Below, in pieces: positions 50,452-57,524 of a DNA stretch of 57,524 nucleotides. Source of the DNA: an uncultured Gammaproteobacteria bacterium (GTDB lineage Bacteria > Pseudomonadota > Gammaproteobacteria > Pseudomonadales > Pseudohongiellaceae); assembly GCA_913060495.1 (NCBI GenBank), contig CAJXRP010000024.1:1-57524 (forward strand), written 5' to 3'. How positions within the stretch are numbered: position 1 is the stretch's first letter; the number at the start of each line of letters is the position of its first letter. The notes below the pieces were generated by a model. The model was given only the letters and a program-made list of their open reading frames with translations, did no database searches and had not been told where the DNA came from. A program made the position numbers and the translations under genes.

Positions 50452-51402
50452 CTACTCTGTACTCTCAGGGTGGTCGCTTTCATTCTCCGCTTCGTCGAGC
50501 TGACTTCGAAGGCGACCGATGTAGAGCGACTTGATGGTCTCCTGCAAATCTCCGTGCCAAGACTTCTGCTTAATACCAAAGGTATCGAATATCTTTTTAC
50601 TGGATAGTGTTGAGTTAGGAAGTTCCGGCAGCCGCGGTAAATTTTCGCGGATCTTAGTGTGATCTAGCAGTTGATAGATTTCTTCATCATGATTGGCAGC
50701 GTACTTGAGAATCTGTCTAGCGAACTCGATTTCCTTCTTAATCTCTAATCCACTGTAGTGATATGTACCCCAGGCATTCGCGTCACAGTCCACCTGCTGA
50801 GTGACTGCTAGGATTGCCGATGCAATCTCGGCCGTTGCGGTCGGGCTAAACCGGCGACGCGACACTGTCAGCTCACCCTTACGCTTCTTGATGGAGTGAA
50901 TCCAAGATTTGATAAGTCCACTTTTGTGTTTACCAAAGAGCCAGCCAGAGCGAATGATTATGTGCTTAGGGCTGTTTCGTACCGCCTGCTCTCCCGCCAG
51001 TGTATGGCGGCCATAGACACCCTGCGGATTAGGTTCGTCGTTCTCGTTATAGCCCAATTTTTTCTCACCATCGAATACATAGCTATTGGACAGGTGCAGC
51101 ATGGGTATATCTAGCCGCTTGCAAATCTCGGCCAATGTGGCCGGCAAAAGAGCATTGATTCGTTTACAGCGCTCTTCAGAGGATTCTGCTCGTTTCAGTG
51201 CACTGTGATTCCTGGAGATGAAGTCGGCCATATTAACCAACTGAGTGGGGGCAAAATCGTCAATCATCTTGGCGATAGATGCTGCGTCATCAGGATCGAA
51301 GTTCTTATCGGCAGGCGCGAGAAAACGAATCTTGTTTTTCCGCAAAATTTCGATCAGGCCGCGGCCTGTTGGGCTATTCGCTCCTACTAAGAACAACTTC
51401 AC
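50452..51402 (-). CDS. RmlD-like NAD(P)-binding reductase
   Basis: 316 residues of the extended SDR type, RmlD_sub_bind: MKLFLVGANSPTGRGLIEIL binds the cofactor, and HLSNSYVFDGEKKLGYNENDEPNPQGVYGRHTLAGEQAVRNS is the family core. The active-site YxxxK reads YGRHT, so the usual Lys is replaced by Thr while the Tyr is kept. The C-terminal 60 residues (LDHTKIRENLPRLPELPNSTLSSKKI) follow the RmlD plan. Whether it reduces a dTDP-sugar or something else is unknown. It is translated into moeA with a 3-bp gap. Confidence 0.8.
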   Translation of the reverse strand: MKLFLVGANSPTGRGLIEILRKNKIRFLAPADKNFDPDDAASIAKMIDDFAPTQLVNMADFISRNHSALKRAESSEERCKRINALLPATLAEICKRLDIPMLHLSNSYVFDGEKKLGYNENDEPNPQGVYGRHTLAGEQAVRNSPKHIIIRSGWLFGKHKSGLIKSWIHSIKKRKGELTVSRRRFSPTATAEIASAILAVTQQVDCDANAWGTYHYSGLEIKKEIEFARQILKYAANHDEEIYQLLDHTKIRENLPRLPELPNSTLSSKKIFDTFGIKQKSWHGDLQETIKSLYIGRLRSQLDEAENESDHPESTE

Positions 51403-51433
51403 TACTGACTGACTTCCATTACTAAAATGCGTT

Positions 51434-51485
51434 GTTAGCGATCGCAGCTAAAGATCACAGTTAGAGACCGCAGTTAAGAGATCTA
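51434..51485. repeat. Four degenerate 13-bp tandem repeats
   Basis: Units GTTAGCGATCGCA, GCTAAAGATCACA, GTTAGAGACCGCA and GTTAAGAGATCTA (51434-51485), in the promoter region of the RmlD-like gene, 32-84 bp before its start. Regular spacing and a shared core suggest a multi-site operator or slipped repeats. Confidence 0.6.
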
Positions 51486-51575
51486 GGTGTGTAGAGTCTG
51501 ATCAAACGTGGCTGGAGTCAAGCAGAAGCTGGGCTATAGCCCATTGTTGTCGGATGATTGCGGGATGATTGTAAG

Positions 51576-51628
51576 AAAAATGCGGCGCAGCTCCTTAGGA
51601 GCTAAGTCGGCCCGCCTGTGCGGCGGGC
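51576..51628 (-). terminator. Double-hairpin terminator after ssb
   Basis: On the minus strand a 7-bp stem (GCCCGCC with GGCGGGC, 51610-51628) is followed by a 6-bp stem (AGCTCC with GGAGCT, 51589-51603) and then a T run (51576-51580). Confidence 0.75.
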
Positions 51629-51668
51629 TTGCTTAAGAATATCCTGACTAATTCCAGAGTGAATTCGT

Positions 51669-52163
51669 CTAGAAGGGTATGTCGTCGTCGAAGTTGTCGA
51701 AATTTGCAGGAGCCGCCTGTGGCGCTGCGGACGTAGAGGAAGATCTAGCCGCTGGCGCAGCACCGCCACCCTGAGCCGGCTGACCCTGACTCTGACCGAA
51801 GGAATTGTCACCCGCATTTCCGCCACCGCGGGAATCTAACATTTGCATCTCTGAGGCAACGATTTCTGTGGTGTAGCGCTTAACGCCGTCTTGCTCCCAA
51901 GAACGAGTCTGCAGGCGACCTTCTATATAGAGCTTGGTGCCCTTCTTGACGTATTGCTCTACGATCTCGGCTAGGCGATTGAAGAAAATCACTCGGTGCC
52001 ATTCAGTTTTTTCCTGCTGATCGCCGGTATTCTTATCCTTCCAAGTTTCGCTGGTGGCGAGAGAGACATTCGCCACACCATTACCATTTGGCATAACCCT
52101 GAACTCTGGGTCATTACCTGCGTTTCCAACTAGAATAACTTTATTAACACCTCGACTTGCCAC
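51669..52163 (-). CDS. ssb: Single-stranded DNA-binding protein
   Basis: 164 residues. The OB fold starts [35 protein letters not shown] and includes [37 protein letters not shown]. The disordered Gly/Gln/Ala linker (about 112-155) leads to the acidic tip DNFDDDIPF, which recruits repair and replication proteins. It is divergent from uvrA, as in many gammaproteobacteria. I do not see a LexA box in the shared intergenic region. Confidence 0.97.
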   Translation of the reverse strand: MASRGVNKVILVGNAGNDPEFRVMPNGNGVANVSLATSETWKDKNTGDQQEKTEWHRVIFFNRLAEIVEQYVKKGTKLYIEGRLQTRSWEQDGVKRYTTEIVASEMQMLDSRGGGNAGDNSFGQSQGQPAQGGGAAPAARSSSTSAAPQAAPANFDNFDDDIPF

Positions 52164-52431
52164 TATCTGTCTCCCCGACTAAAACCCGTTGTATTGCTAT
52201 TTAGTACCTATGCTAGGGCCTAGACTAGGACCTAACTCTATAGGTGTTGCATCGCTGTTATATTGCAGCCTGATATCGATCCAGAACTTCGCACTAAGTG
52301 TATATCAAGCATGCACTCATTAGAAATTTTCGCTGAAATAAACTTCATTGCTTTAATGCGTAAGCTGTCCTTTACTCCTGCCTTCCTAATTGTCGATAAT
52401 GGTCGGTTCCGCCTACCGCAGTGAGTGAGTC
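52164..52431. other. ssb-uvrA divergent intergenic region
   Basis: 268 bp holding both promoters. I looked for CTGT-N8-ACAG and found none; the nearest match (CTGTTATATTGCAGCC at about 52255) lacks the second half. It also contains short near-repeats (CTAGGGCCTAG, ACTAGGACCTA) at about 52213-52230. Confidence 0.5.
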
Positions 52432-55275
52432 ATGGATTCGATTATCGTAAGGGGTGCACGCACCCATAATCTCAAGAATATTAACATCACGATCCCACGC
52501 GATAAGCTCGTAGTCATCACTGGCCTATCGGGCTCTGGCAAGTCATCACTGGCATTCGACACCCTCTATGCAGAGGGCCAGCGCCGCTATGTCGAGTCGC
52601 TTTCGACCTATGCACGGCAATTCCTGTCGATGATGGAAAAGCCAGATATCGATCATATCGAGGGTCTGTCACCGGCGATTTCCATCGAGCAGAAGTCCAC
52701 GTCCCACAACCCACGTTCGACCGTAGGCACGATTACCGAAATTTACGACTATCTCCGACTCCTATTCGCCCGTGTGGGAGAGCCGCATTGCCCAGAGCAC
52801 GACATAAAGCTAGAGGCCCAGACTGTTAGCCAAATGGTAGACAAGGTCATGGCGCTACCCGAGGGCAGCCGCATCATGGTGCTGGCACCGATAATCCGTG
52901 AGCGTAAAGGAGAACACCTCCACGTCTTCAGCGAATTGAACAGCAGCGGCTTCATCCGCGCCAGGGTTGATGGGCTTGTGTGTGAAATCGAATTCCCACC
53001 GGAGCTGGAAAAGAATAAGAAGCACTCCATTGATGTAGTAGTCGACCGGCTGAAGATCAAGCCGGGTCTAGAGCAGCGTCTCGCAGAGAGCTTCGAGACA
53101 GCCATTCAATTAGCAGACGGCTTAGCACTAGTCAGCGTTAGCAGTGAAGATGGCGAAGCACAGCAGGATGATCTCGTGTTCTCTTCTCTATTCGCCTGTC
53201 CACAATGCGGACACAGCATCTCGGAACTAGAGCCGAGACTATTCTCCTTCAACAACCCCGCAGGCGCCTGCTCCACTTGTGACGGATTAGGTGTAAAACA
53301 GTTTTTCGACGAGAGCCGCATCATCACCGACGAGACGCTGGCACTCGCAGAAGGCGCGATTCGTGGATGGGACCGTCGCAACATCTACTATTTTCAGATG
53401 CTCACCTCCTTGGCAGATCATTACGGCTTCACAGTGGAGACACCCTTCAAGAAGCTCTCAAAGAAGCACCAGAACTTCATCCTCAAGGGAAGCGGCAAAG
53501 ACGTCATCGATTTTCACTATGTGAACGATCGTGGCGATACGATCACGCGCAGCTACCCCTTCGAAGGCATCTTACCCAACATGGAACGCCGCTACCGCGA
53601 GACCGAGTCAAATCATGTGCGCGAGGAACTCGCCAAATACCTTAGCTCGCAATCCTGCCCGGACTGCGGCGGCACTCGACTCAGGAAAGATGCACGGCAC
53701 GTATTAATCAAAGGTCTGAACCTGCCCAGCATTACCGGCATGACCGTCGCGCAATCGGCTGACTATTTCAATAAGCTCAAGCTCAGCGGCACCCGCGCTC
53801 AGATCGCGGAGAAGATTCTCAAAGAATTGCAGGATCGACTGAAATTCTTGATCGATGTGGGGCTAAACTATCTCACTCTCAACCGCAGCGCAGATACACT
53901 CTCAGGTGGAGAGGCGCAGCGCATTCGCCTAGCCAGTCAGATTGGCGCCGGCTTGGTTGGGGTAATGTATATCCTAGACGAGCCCTCCATTGGCTTGCAT
54001 CAACGCGACAATAGCCGTCTCCTGAACACCCTGTTTCATCTTCGTGACTTAGGCAATACGGTGATCGTTGTAGAGCATGACGAGGAAGCGATCGCCAGCG
54101 CGGACCACATCATCGACATCGGCCCTGGTGCAGGTGTGCATGGCGGTGAAATTGTCGCCGAGGGCACGCTTGCCGACATCAAGAAGTCGAAAAAGTCGCT
54201 AACCGGAAAATTCCTCTCCGGCGTAGAAAAAATTGATATACCGAAGGTGCGCACTCCCTACGACGACAAGAAGCTAGTCACCCTAAAGGGGGCGACAGGC
54301 AATAATCTACAAAAAGTAGACCTAACAATTCCCCTAGGGCTATTCACCTGCGTCACCGGCGTATCTGGATCGGGAAAATCTACGCTGATCAATAACACTC
54401 TCTATCCGATCACCGCGACCAAACTCAACAAGGCTACCACTCTCAATCCATCACCCTACGATGAGATAGTAGGGTTGGAACAGCTAGACAAAGTGGTGGA
54501 CATAGATCAAAGCCCGATCGGCAGAACGCCGCGATCAAACCCTGCGACCTATACCGGTATCTTTACGCCAGTGCGAGAACTCTTTGCCGGCACCCAAGAG
54601 GCGCGAACACGTGGCTACAAGCCGGGACGTTTCAGCTTCAATGTTAAAGGCGGTCGTTGCGAAGCCTGTCAGGGAGACGGCGTTGTAAAGGTTGAGATGC
54701 ATTTTCTACCGGACGTGTATGTCGCCTGCGAAGTTTGTCGCAGCAAACGCTACAACCGCGAAACTCTGGAAGTAAAATACAAGGGAAAAAACATCAACGA
54801 AGTTTTGGATATGACCATCGAAGATGCACGGGTGTTTTTCGATGCCGTTCCAGCTATAGCACGCAAACTTCAGACTCTGATGGAAGTAGGTCTCTCCTAT
54901 ATCTGCCTGGGACAGGCAGCGACCACTCTCTCCGGCGGTGAGGCGCAGCGCGTCAAACTATCGCGAGAGCTCTCCAAGCGAGACACCGGAAAGACTCTGT
55001 ATATCCTCGATGAACCTACGACAGGACTGCATTTCCAGGACATCCGGCAACTACTCAAGGTTCTTCACCATCTTCGCGATGCAGGCAACACAATCGTTGT
55101 CATCGAACACAATCTGGACGTGGTGAAGACTGCAGATTGGGTTATCGATTTGGGCCCTGAAGGAGGCAGCGGTGGCGGCAATATCATTGCCGAGGGCACA
55201 CCAGAAGATGTAGTGAAAGTTAAAAAATCCTATACTGGCCAATATCTTAAGAAAACACTTAGTCAGAAACACTAG
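52432..55275 (+). CDS. uvrA: Excinuclease ABC subunit A
   Basis: 947 residues, normal length. Two ABC modules: the first has [20 protein letters not shown] and [16 protein letters not shown], the second [15 protein letters not shown] and [15 protein letters not shown]. Zinc fingers are visible as CPQCGHSI with CSTCDGLGV, and as [14 protein letters not shown] with CEVCRSKRY. UvrA2-UvrB damage recognition starts nucleotide-excision repair. It starts with ATG 52432 after a GC-rich leader. The next gene follows after 13 bp. Confidence 0.98.
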   Translation: MDSIIVRGARTHNLKNINITIPRDKLVVITGLSGSGKSSLAFDTLYAEGQRRYVESLSTYARQFLSMMEKPDIDHIEGLSPAISIEQKSTSHNPRSTVGTITEIYDYLRLLFARVGEPHCPEHDIKLEAQTVSQMVDKVMALPEGSRIMVLAPIIRERKGEHLHVFSELNSSGFIRARVDGLVCEIEFPPELEKNKKHSIDVVVDRLKIKPGLEQRLAESFETAIQLADGLALVSVSSEDGEAQQDDLVFSSLFACPQCGHSISELEPRLFSFNNPAGACSTCDGLGVKQFFDESRIITDETLALAEGAIRGWDRRNIYYFQMLTSLADHYGFTVETPFKKLSKKHQNFILKGSGKDVIDFHYVNDRGDTITRSYPFEGILPNMERRYRETESNHVREELAKYLSSQSCPDCGGTRLRKDARHVLIKGLNLPSITGMTVAQSADYFNKLKLSGTRAQIAEKILKELQDRLKFLIDVGLNYLTLNRSADTLSGGEAQRIRLASQIGAGLVGVMYILDEPSIGLHQRDNSRLLNTLFHLRDLGNTVIVVEHDEEAIASADHIIDIGPGAGVHGGEIVAEGTLADIKKSKKSLTGKFLSGVEKIDIPKVRTPYDDKKLVTLKGATGNNLQKVDLTIPLGLFTCVTGVSGSGKSTLINNTLYPITATKLNKATTLNPSPYDEIVGLEQLDKVVDIDQSPIGRTPRSNPATYTGIFTPVRELFAGTQEARTRGYKPGRFSFNVKGGRCEACQGDGVVKVEMHFLPDVYVACEVCRSKRYNRETLEVKYKGKNINEVLDMTIEDARVFFDAVPAIARKLQTLMEVGLSYICLGQAATTLSGGEAQRVKLSRELSKRDTGKTLYILDEPTTGLHFQDIRQLLKVLHHLRDAGNTIVVIEHNLDVVKTADWVIDLGPEGGSGGGNIIAEGTPEDVVKVKKSYTGQYLKKTLSQKH

Positions 55276-55288
55276 AACGGAGCCCCGC

Positions 55289-57524
55289 ATGGCATTGATA
55301 ACTACAACGCTAGATCACGCTAAAGTGACCAGTAAGCGGGTGCTAACAATCGCTATGGGGTTTCTTCTCATCGGTCTTGCTGCCAACAGCCCTGCACAGA
55401 CGGATGTCTTATCGATTGATTTTGGCGATGACGAGAGCGCTTGGGCGAACGACCAGGAATGCGATGACCCTCGCTTCGTAGGAGAGGGCATGGCAGCCAG
55501 TTTAGTCGATGCCGATCGCCTACATGATGCTAGCGATTGCAGAGCACTATTCTTAGCTGGCTCCATCTTTTCGGTAGCACGCGTTTCAGGTCCTAGTGAT
55601 GGCGGCATCGACTTTGGTGACGACAGCAGCACCTGGGCAAACAATGATCAGTGTGACGACCCCCGCTTTCAAGGCAGGGGCATGGCCGAGATACTTATTG
55701 ATAGCGACCAAGCCCATGATGCTAGCGACTGCAGCGCACTCTTTCTGTCCGGCTCCATCAGCCTCATTAGTGACAGCACAGCCAACAACAATAACGGCGT
55801 AGATTTCGGTGACAACGCCAGCACTTGGGCCTTCGATGGGCAGTGCGATGACCCACGTTTCGCCGGGCGCAACATGGCGGCAACGCTGTTAGACACGGAC
55901 ATGTTTCACGATGCCGATGACTGCCGCGATTTATTCGAGCAAGACTCGATCCGTCTACTATCGGGTTCCAATGTGGTACTTGGCGGACGCTTCGAACGCG
56001 GCAACCTCCGAGACGGGGACAACACTAGAGCTAATGGCAGTTATAGCGACAGTTACACCTTCGTCGCTGATCGTGGCGATTCCACAATTATCGACTTGCG
56101 TTCGGGCGAATTCGATACCTTCCTAATAGTCCGCGGTCCCAATGGCGAAGAGCTCAGCAACGACGACTACGAGGCTAGCTTCGATCGATCGTTAGTTTCG
56201 ATACCTAGAACAGAGACAGGTATCTACGAAGTAATTGTGTCGAGTTTTGCACAAGGCGAGAGCGGCGGTTACACACTCGAAATTACTAGAGACGAGAGAC
56301 CACTGGAGTCTCTTAATCAGCAGATTAGTGGCGTATTAATAGACGAAGACAGCACCTTCACCGATGGCGAATACTATGACAGCTATGATTTCGAAGGCAG
56401 GCCTGGCCAATCCGTAACACTCGATCTACGCTCGGATGAATTCGACACCTATTTGATTCTCAGACAGCCAAATGGTGAAGCTCTGGCAAACGATGATACG
56501 GACGGATCGAATAGTCGTATCGAGGCTGTCCTGCCGGAGGCGGGCAACTATGAAGTAGTTGTTAGCTCTTTCGCAGGGGGAGAAACCGGTGAATATCGGC
56601 TTAACATTGCGGAAATAACCGCTCAATCCACAAGCGCCGATTCACAAGTAGCTACGCGCACCTTGAGCCTTGGGGACTCCGTATCTGGAGACTTGGACAA
56701 CGGTGACGAACTTGCTGAGAACGATGAATTTCAAGATAGCTATTTCTTTACTGGCAATAGCGGCGAGACGATAGTAGTAGACCTGACAGCCAGTGAATTC
56801 GATACCGTACTCAGCCTACAGACCCCTTCCGGCGAATTATTCGAGAATGATGATTATCAAGGCAGCACGGACCAGTCCCAAATACAGCTGACTCTGCAAG
56901 AGTCGGGTCGCTATCGCATTCTCGTATCAACCTATAGCAGCGGGGAAACAGGCGACTATCAGCTTGCCGTTCGCCCCGCTGATGCGCTCAGTACAGTTTC
57001 CAGCAGCGCAACTTCCGGATCGCAAGTGTATGGCATTTTTGCCGGAGTCGCCGACTATCCTGGCACAGGTAATGATCTCGATTTAACTGATCAGGACGCT
57101 ATCCGAGCTCGCGATGCACTGATTGCCGGCGCCGGAATGAATGCAAGCAATGCCTATACGCTGCTTAACGACAATGCCACTGGGGAAAATTTTCGGGCAG
57201 CCCTGAACACTATCAATGCAGACATAGGGGTCGACGACACGCTGGTGATTTTCTATTCGGGGCACGGCAATAGAGTGCCGCGGGCAGCAGGCCCAGATAG
57301 TTCCGACCCCGATGGTATGGATGAAACTATAGAATTCTACGATGGTCCTATGCTGGATGATGAATTAGCCGCCCTGCTGGACGGCAGCAACGCCGGTACA
57401 ATTTTACTAGTTATGGACTCCTGTTTTAGCGGTGGATTCTCCAAGGATATCGTTTCAAGACCGGGCCGAATGGGCCTGTTCTCCTCCGAAGAAGATGTTA
57501 CTTCACAGGTTGCTTTCAAATTTC
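55289..57524 (+). CDS. Secreted caspase-family protein with 64-residue repeats and PPC domains (3' end outside window)
   Basis: At least 745 residues; the frame runs off the window end. CGGAG lies 6 nt before ATG 55289, 13 bp after uvrA. A signal peptide (residues 1 to about 37, ending SPAQ) precedes three repeats starting exactly at residues 43, 107 and 171 (period 64 residues, 192 bp), each with FGD, QCDDPRF or ECDDPRF, a GMA or NMA motif, HDA-DC and LF. Three PPC-like beta domains follow (about 230-335, 340-450 and 465-570; for example EFDTFLIVRGPNGEEL and GYTLEI). From about 577 comes a caspase-type C14 domain with the dyad His in FYSGHGN and Cys in MDSCFSGGF. It is probably a secreted Cys protease; the C terminus is not seen. 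Confidence 0.85.
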   Translation, partial: MALITTTLDHAKVTSKRVLTIAMGFLLIGLAANSPAQTDVLSIDFGDDESAWANDQECDDPRFVGEGMAASLVDADRLHDASDCRALFLAGSIFSVARVSGPSDGGIDFGDDSSTWANNDQCDDPRFQGRGMAEILIDSDQAHDASDCSALFLSGSISLISDSTANNNNGVDFGDNASTWAFDGQCDDPRFAGRNMAATLLDTDMFHDADDCRDLFEQDSIRLLSGSNVVLGGRFERGNLRDGDNTRANGSYSDSYTFVADRGDSTIIDLRSGEFDTFLIVRGPNGEELSNDDYEASFDRSLVSIPRTETGIYEVIVSSFAQGESGGYTLEITRDERPLESLNQQISGVLIDEDSTFTDGEYYDSYDFEGRPGQSVTLDLRSDEFDTYLILRQPNGEALANDDTDGSNSRIEAVLPEAGNYEVVVSSFAGGETGEYRLNIAEITAQSTSADSQVATRTLSLGDSVSGDLDNGDELAENDEFQDSYFFTGNSGETIVVDLTASEFDTVLSLQTPSGELFENDDYQGSTDQSQIQLTLQESGRYRILVSTYSSGETGDYQLAVRPADALSTVSSSATSGSQVYGIFAGVADYPGTGNDLDLTDQDAIRARDALIAGAGMNASNAYTLLNDNATGENFRAALNTINADIGVDDTLVIFYSGHGNRVPRAAGPDSSDPDGMDETIEFYDGPMLDDELAALLDGSNAGTILLVMDSCFSGGFSKDIVSRPGRMGLFSSEEDVTSQVAFKF

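Noticed and set aside
52164..52431. Expected SOS box between ssb and uvrA
   Set aside because: No CTGT-N8-ACAG is present; the only near match lacks its second half.
1..57524. CRISPR arrays, transposases, integrases or prophage genes
   Set aside because: None seen on either strand; the only repeats are the hairpin element at the left end, the 13-bp repeats at 51434 and the internal repeats of the last gene.

Overview
The window looks like chromosome of a free-living, probably marine gammaproteobacterium. The evidence is the divergent ssb/uvrA pair, DUF2333 and DUF2937 genes in a moeA cluster, a TAXI-type TRAP transporter, a PQQ-dependent quinohaemoprotein dehydrogenase, abundant lipoproteins and RND/MacAB-type export systems, and moderate GC. 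The taxonomic call is an inference from gene content. I found no transposase, integrase, phage gene or CRISPR array.

Layout. 1-300: a decayed tRNA-Arg whose 3' part runs into a repeat made of consecutive three-base-loop hairpins, with a second copy of the repeat at 197. 365-3649: DUF2306 and DUF2721 membrane proteins, an MFS exporter that appears to start at ATT, and a P460-type haem lipoprotein. 4012-7416: a secreted PQQ/cytochrome c dehydrogenase, 3-methyladenine glycosylase I (tag) under a near-perfect LexA box, and a VOC protein. 7531-11904 (minus): a PspB-like protein, a lipoprotein, a degenerate receiver-like protein, a nitroreductase, an atypical SDR and a D-2-hydroxyacid dehydrogenase. 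12121-13479: a DUF4156 lipoprotein and an SdpR/SdpI pair with a large palindromic operator.

13682-18796 is a three-gene envelope export unit: RND/MMPL transporter, LolA-like periplasmic carrier and DUF1302-like barrel. The first and last members both carry Asp/Phe-rich acidic stretches. 18923-22346 holds a dicarboxylate symporter, ferredoxin-NADP reductase and a PadR/HAAS pair with paired operators. 22510-30201 (minus) is a complete tripartite efflux operon (TolC-like lipoprotein, adaptor with a large low-complexity insert, ATPase, MacB-like permease) followed by an exported amidase. 30619-33615 is a lipoprotein M16 peptidase ending in a strong terminator.

33701-40011 is the least familiar unit: ABC ATPase, ABC-2-like permease, double-PDZ lipoprotein, two secreted FG-GAP/VCBS proteins and a small membrane protein, tightly packed with two 4-bp overlaps. 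I cannot assign it to a named system. 40296-44433 encodes a TAXI TRAP transporter and a CurA-like reductase. 44446-51402 (minus) carries YaiI, SulP, DUF2937, DUF2333, a lipoprotein, MoeA and an RmlD-like protein. ssb and uvrA follow. The window ends inside a large secreted caspase-family protein that starts at 55289, with three exact 64-residue repeats and three PPC domains before the catalytic domain.
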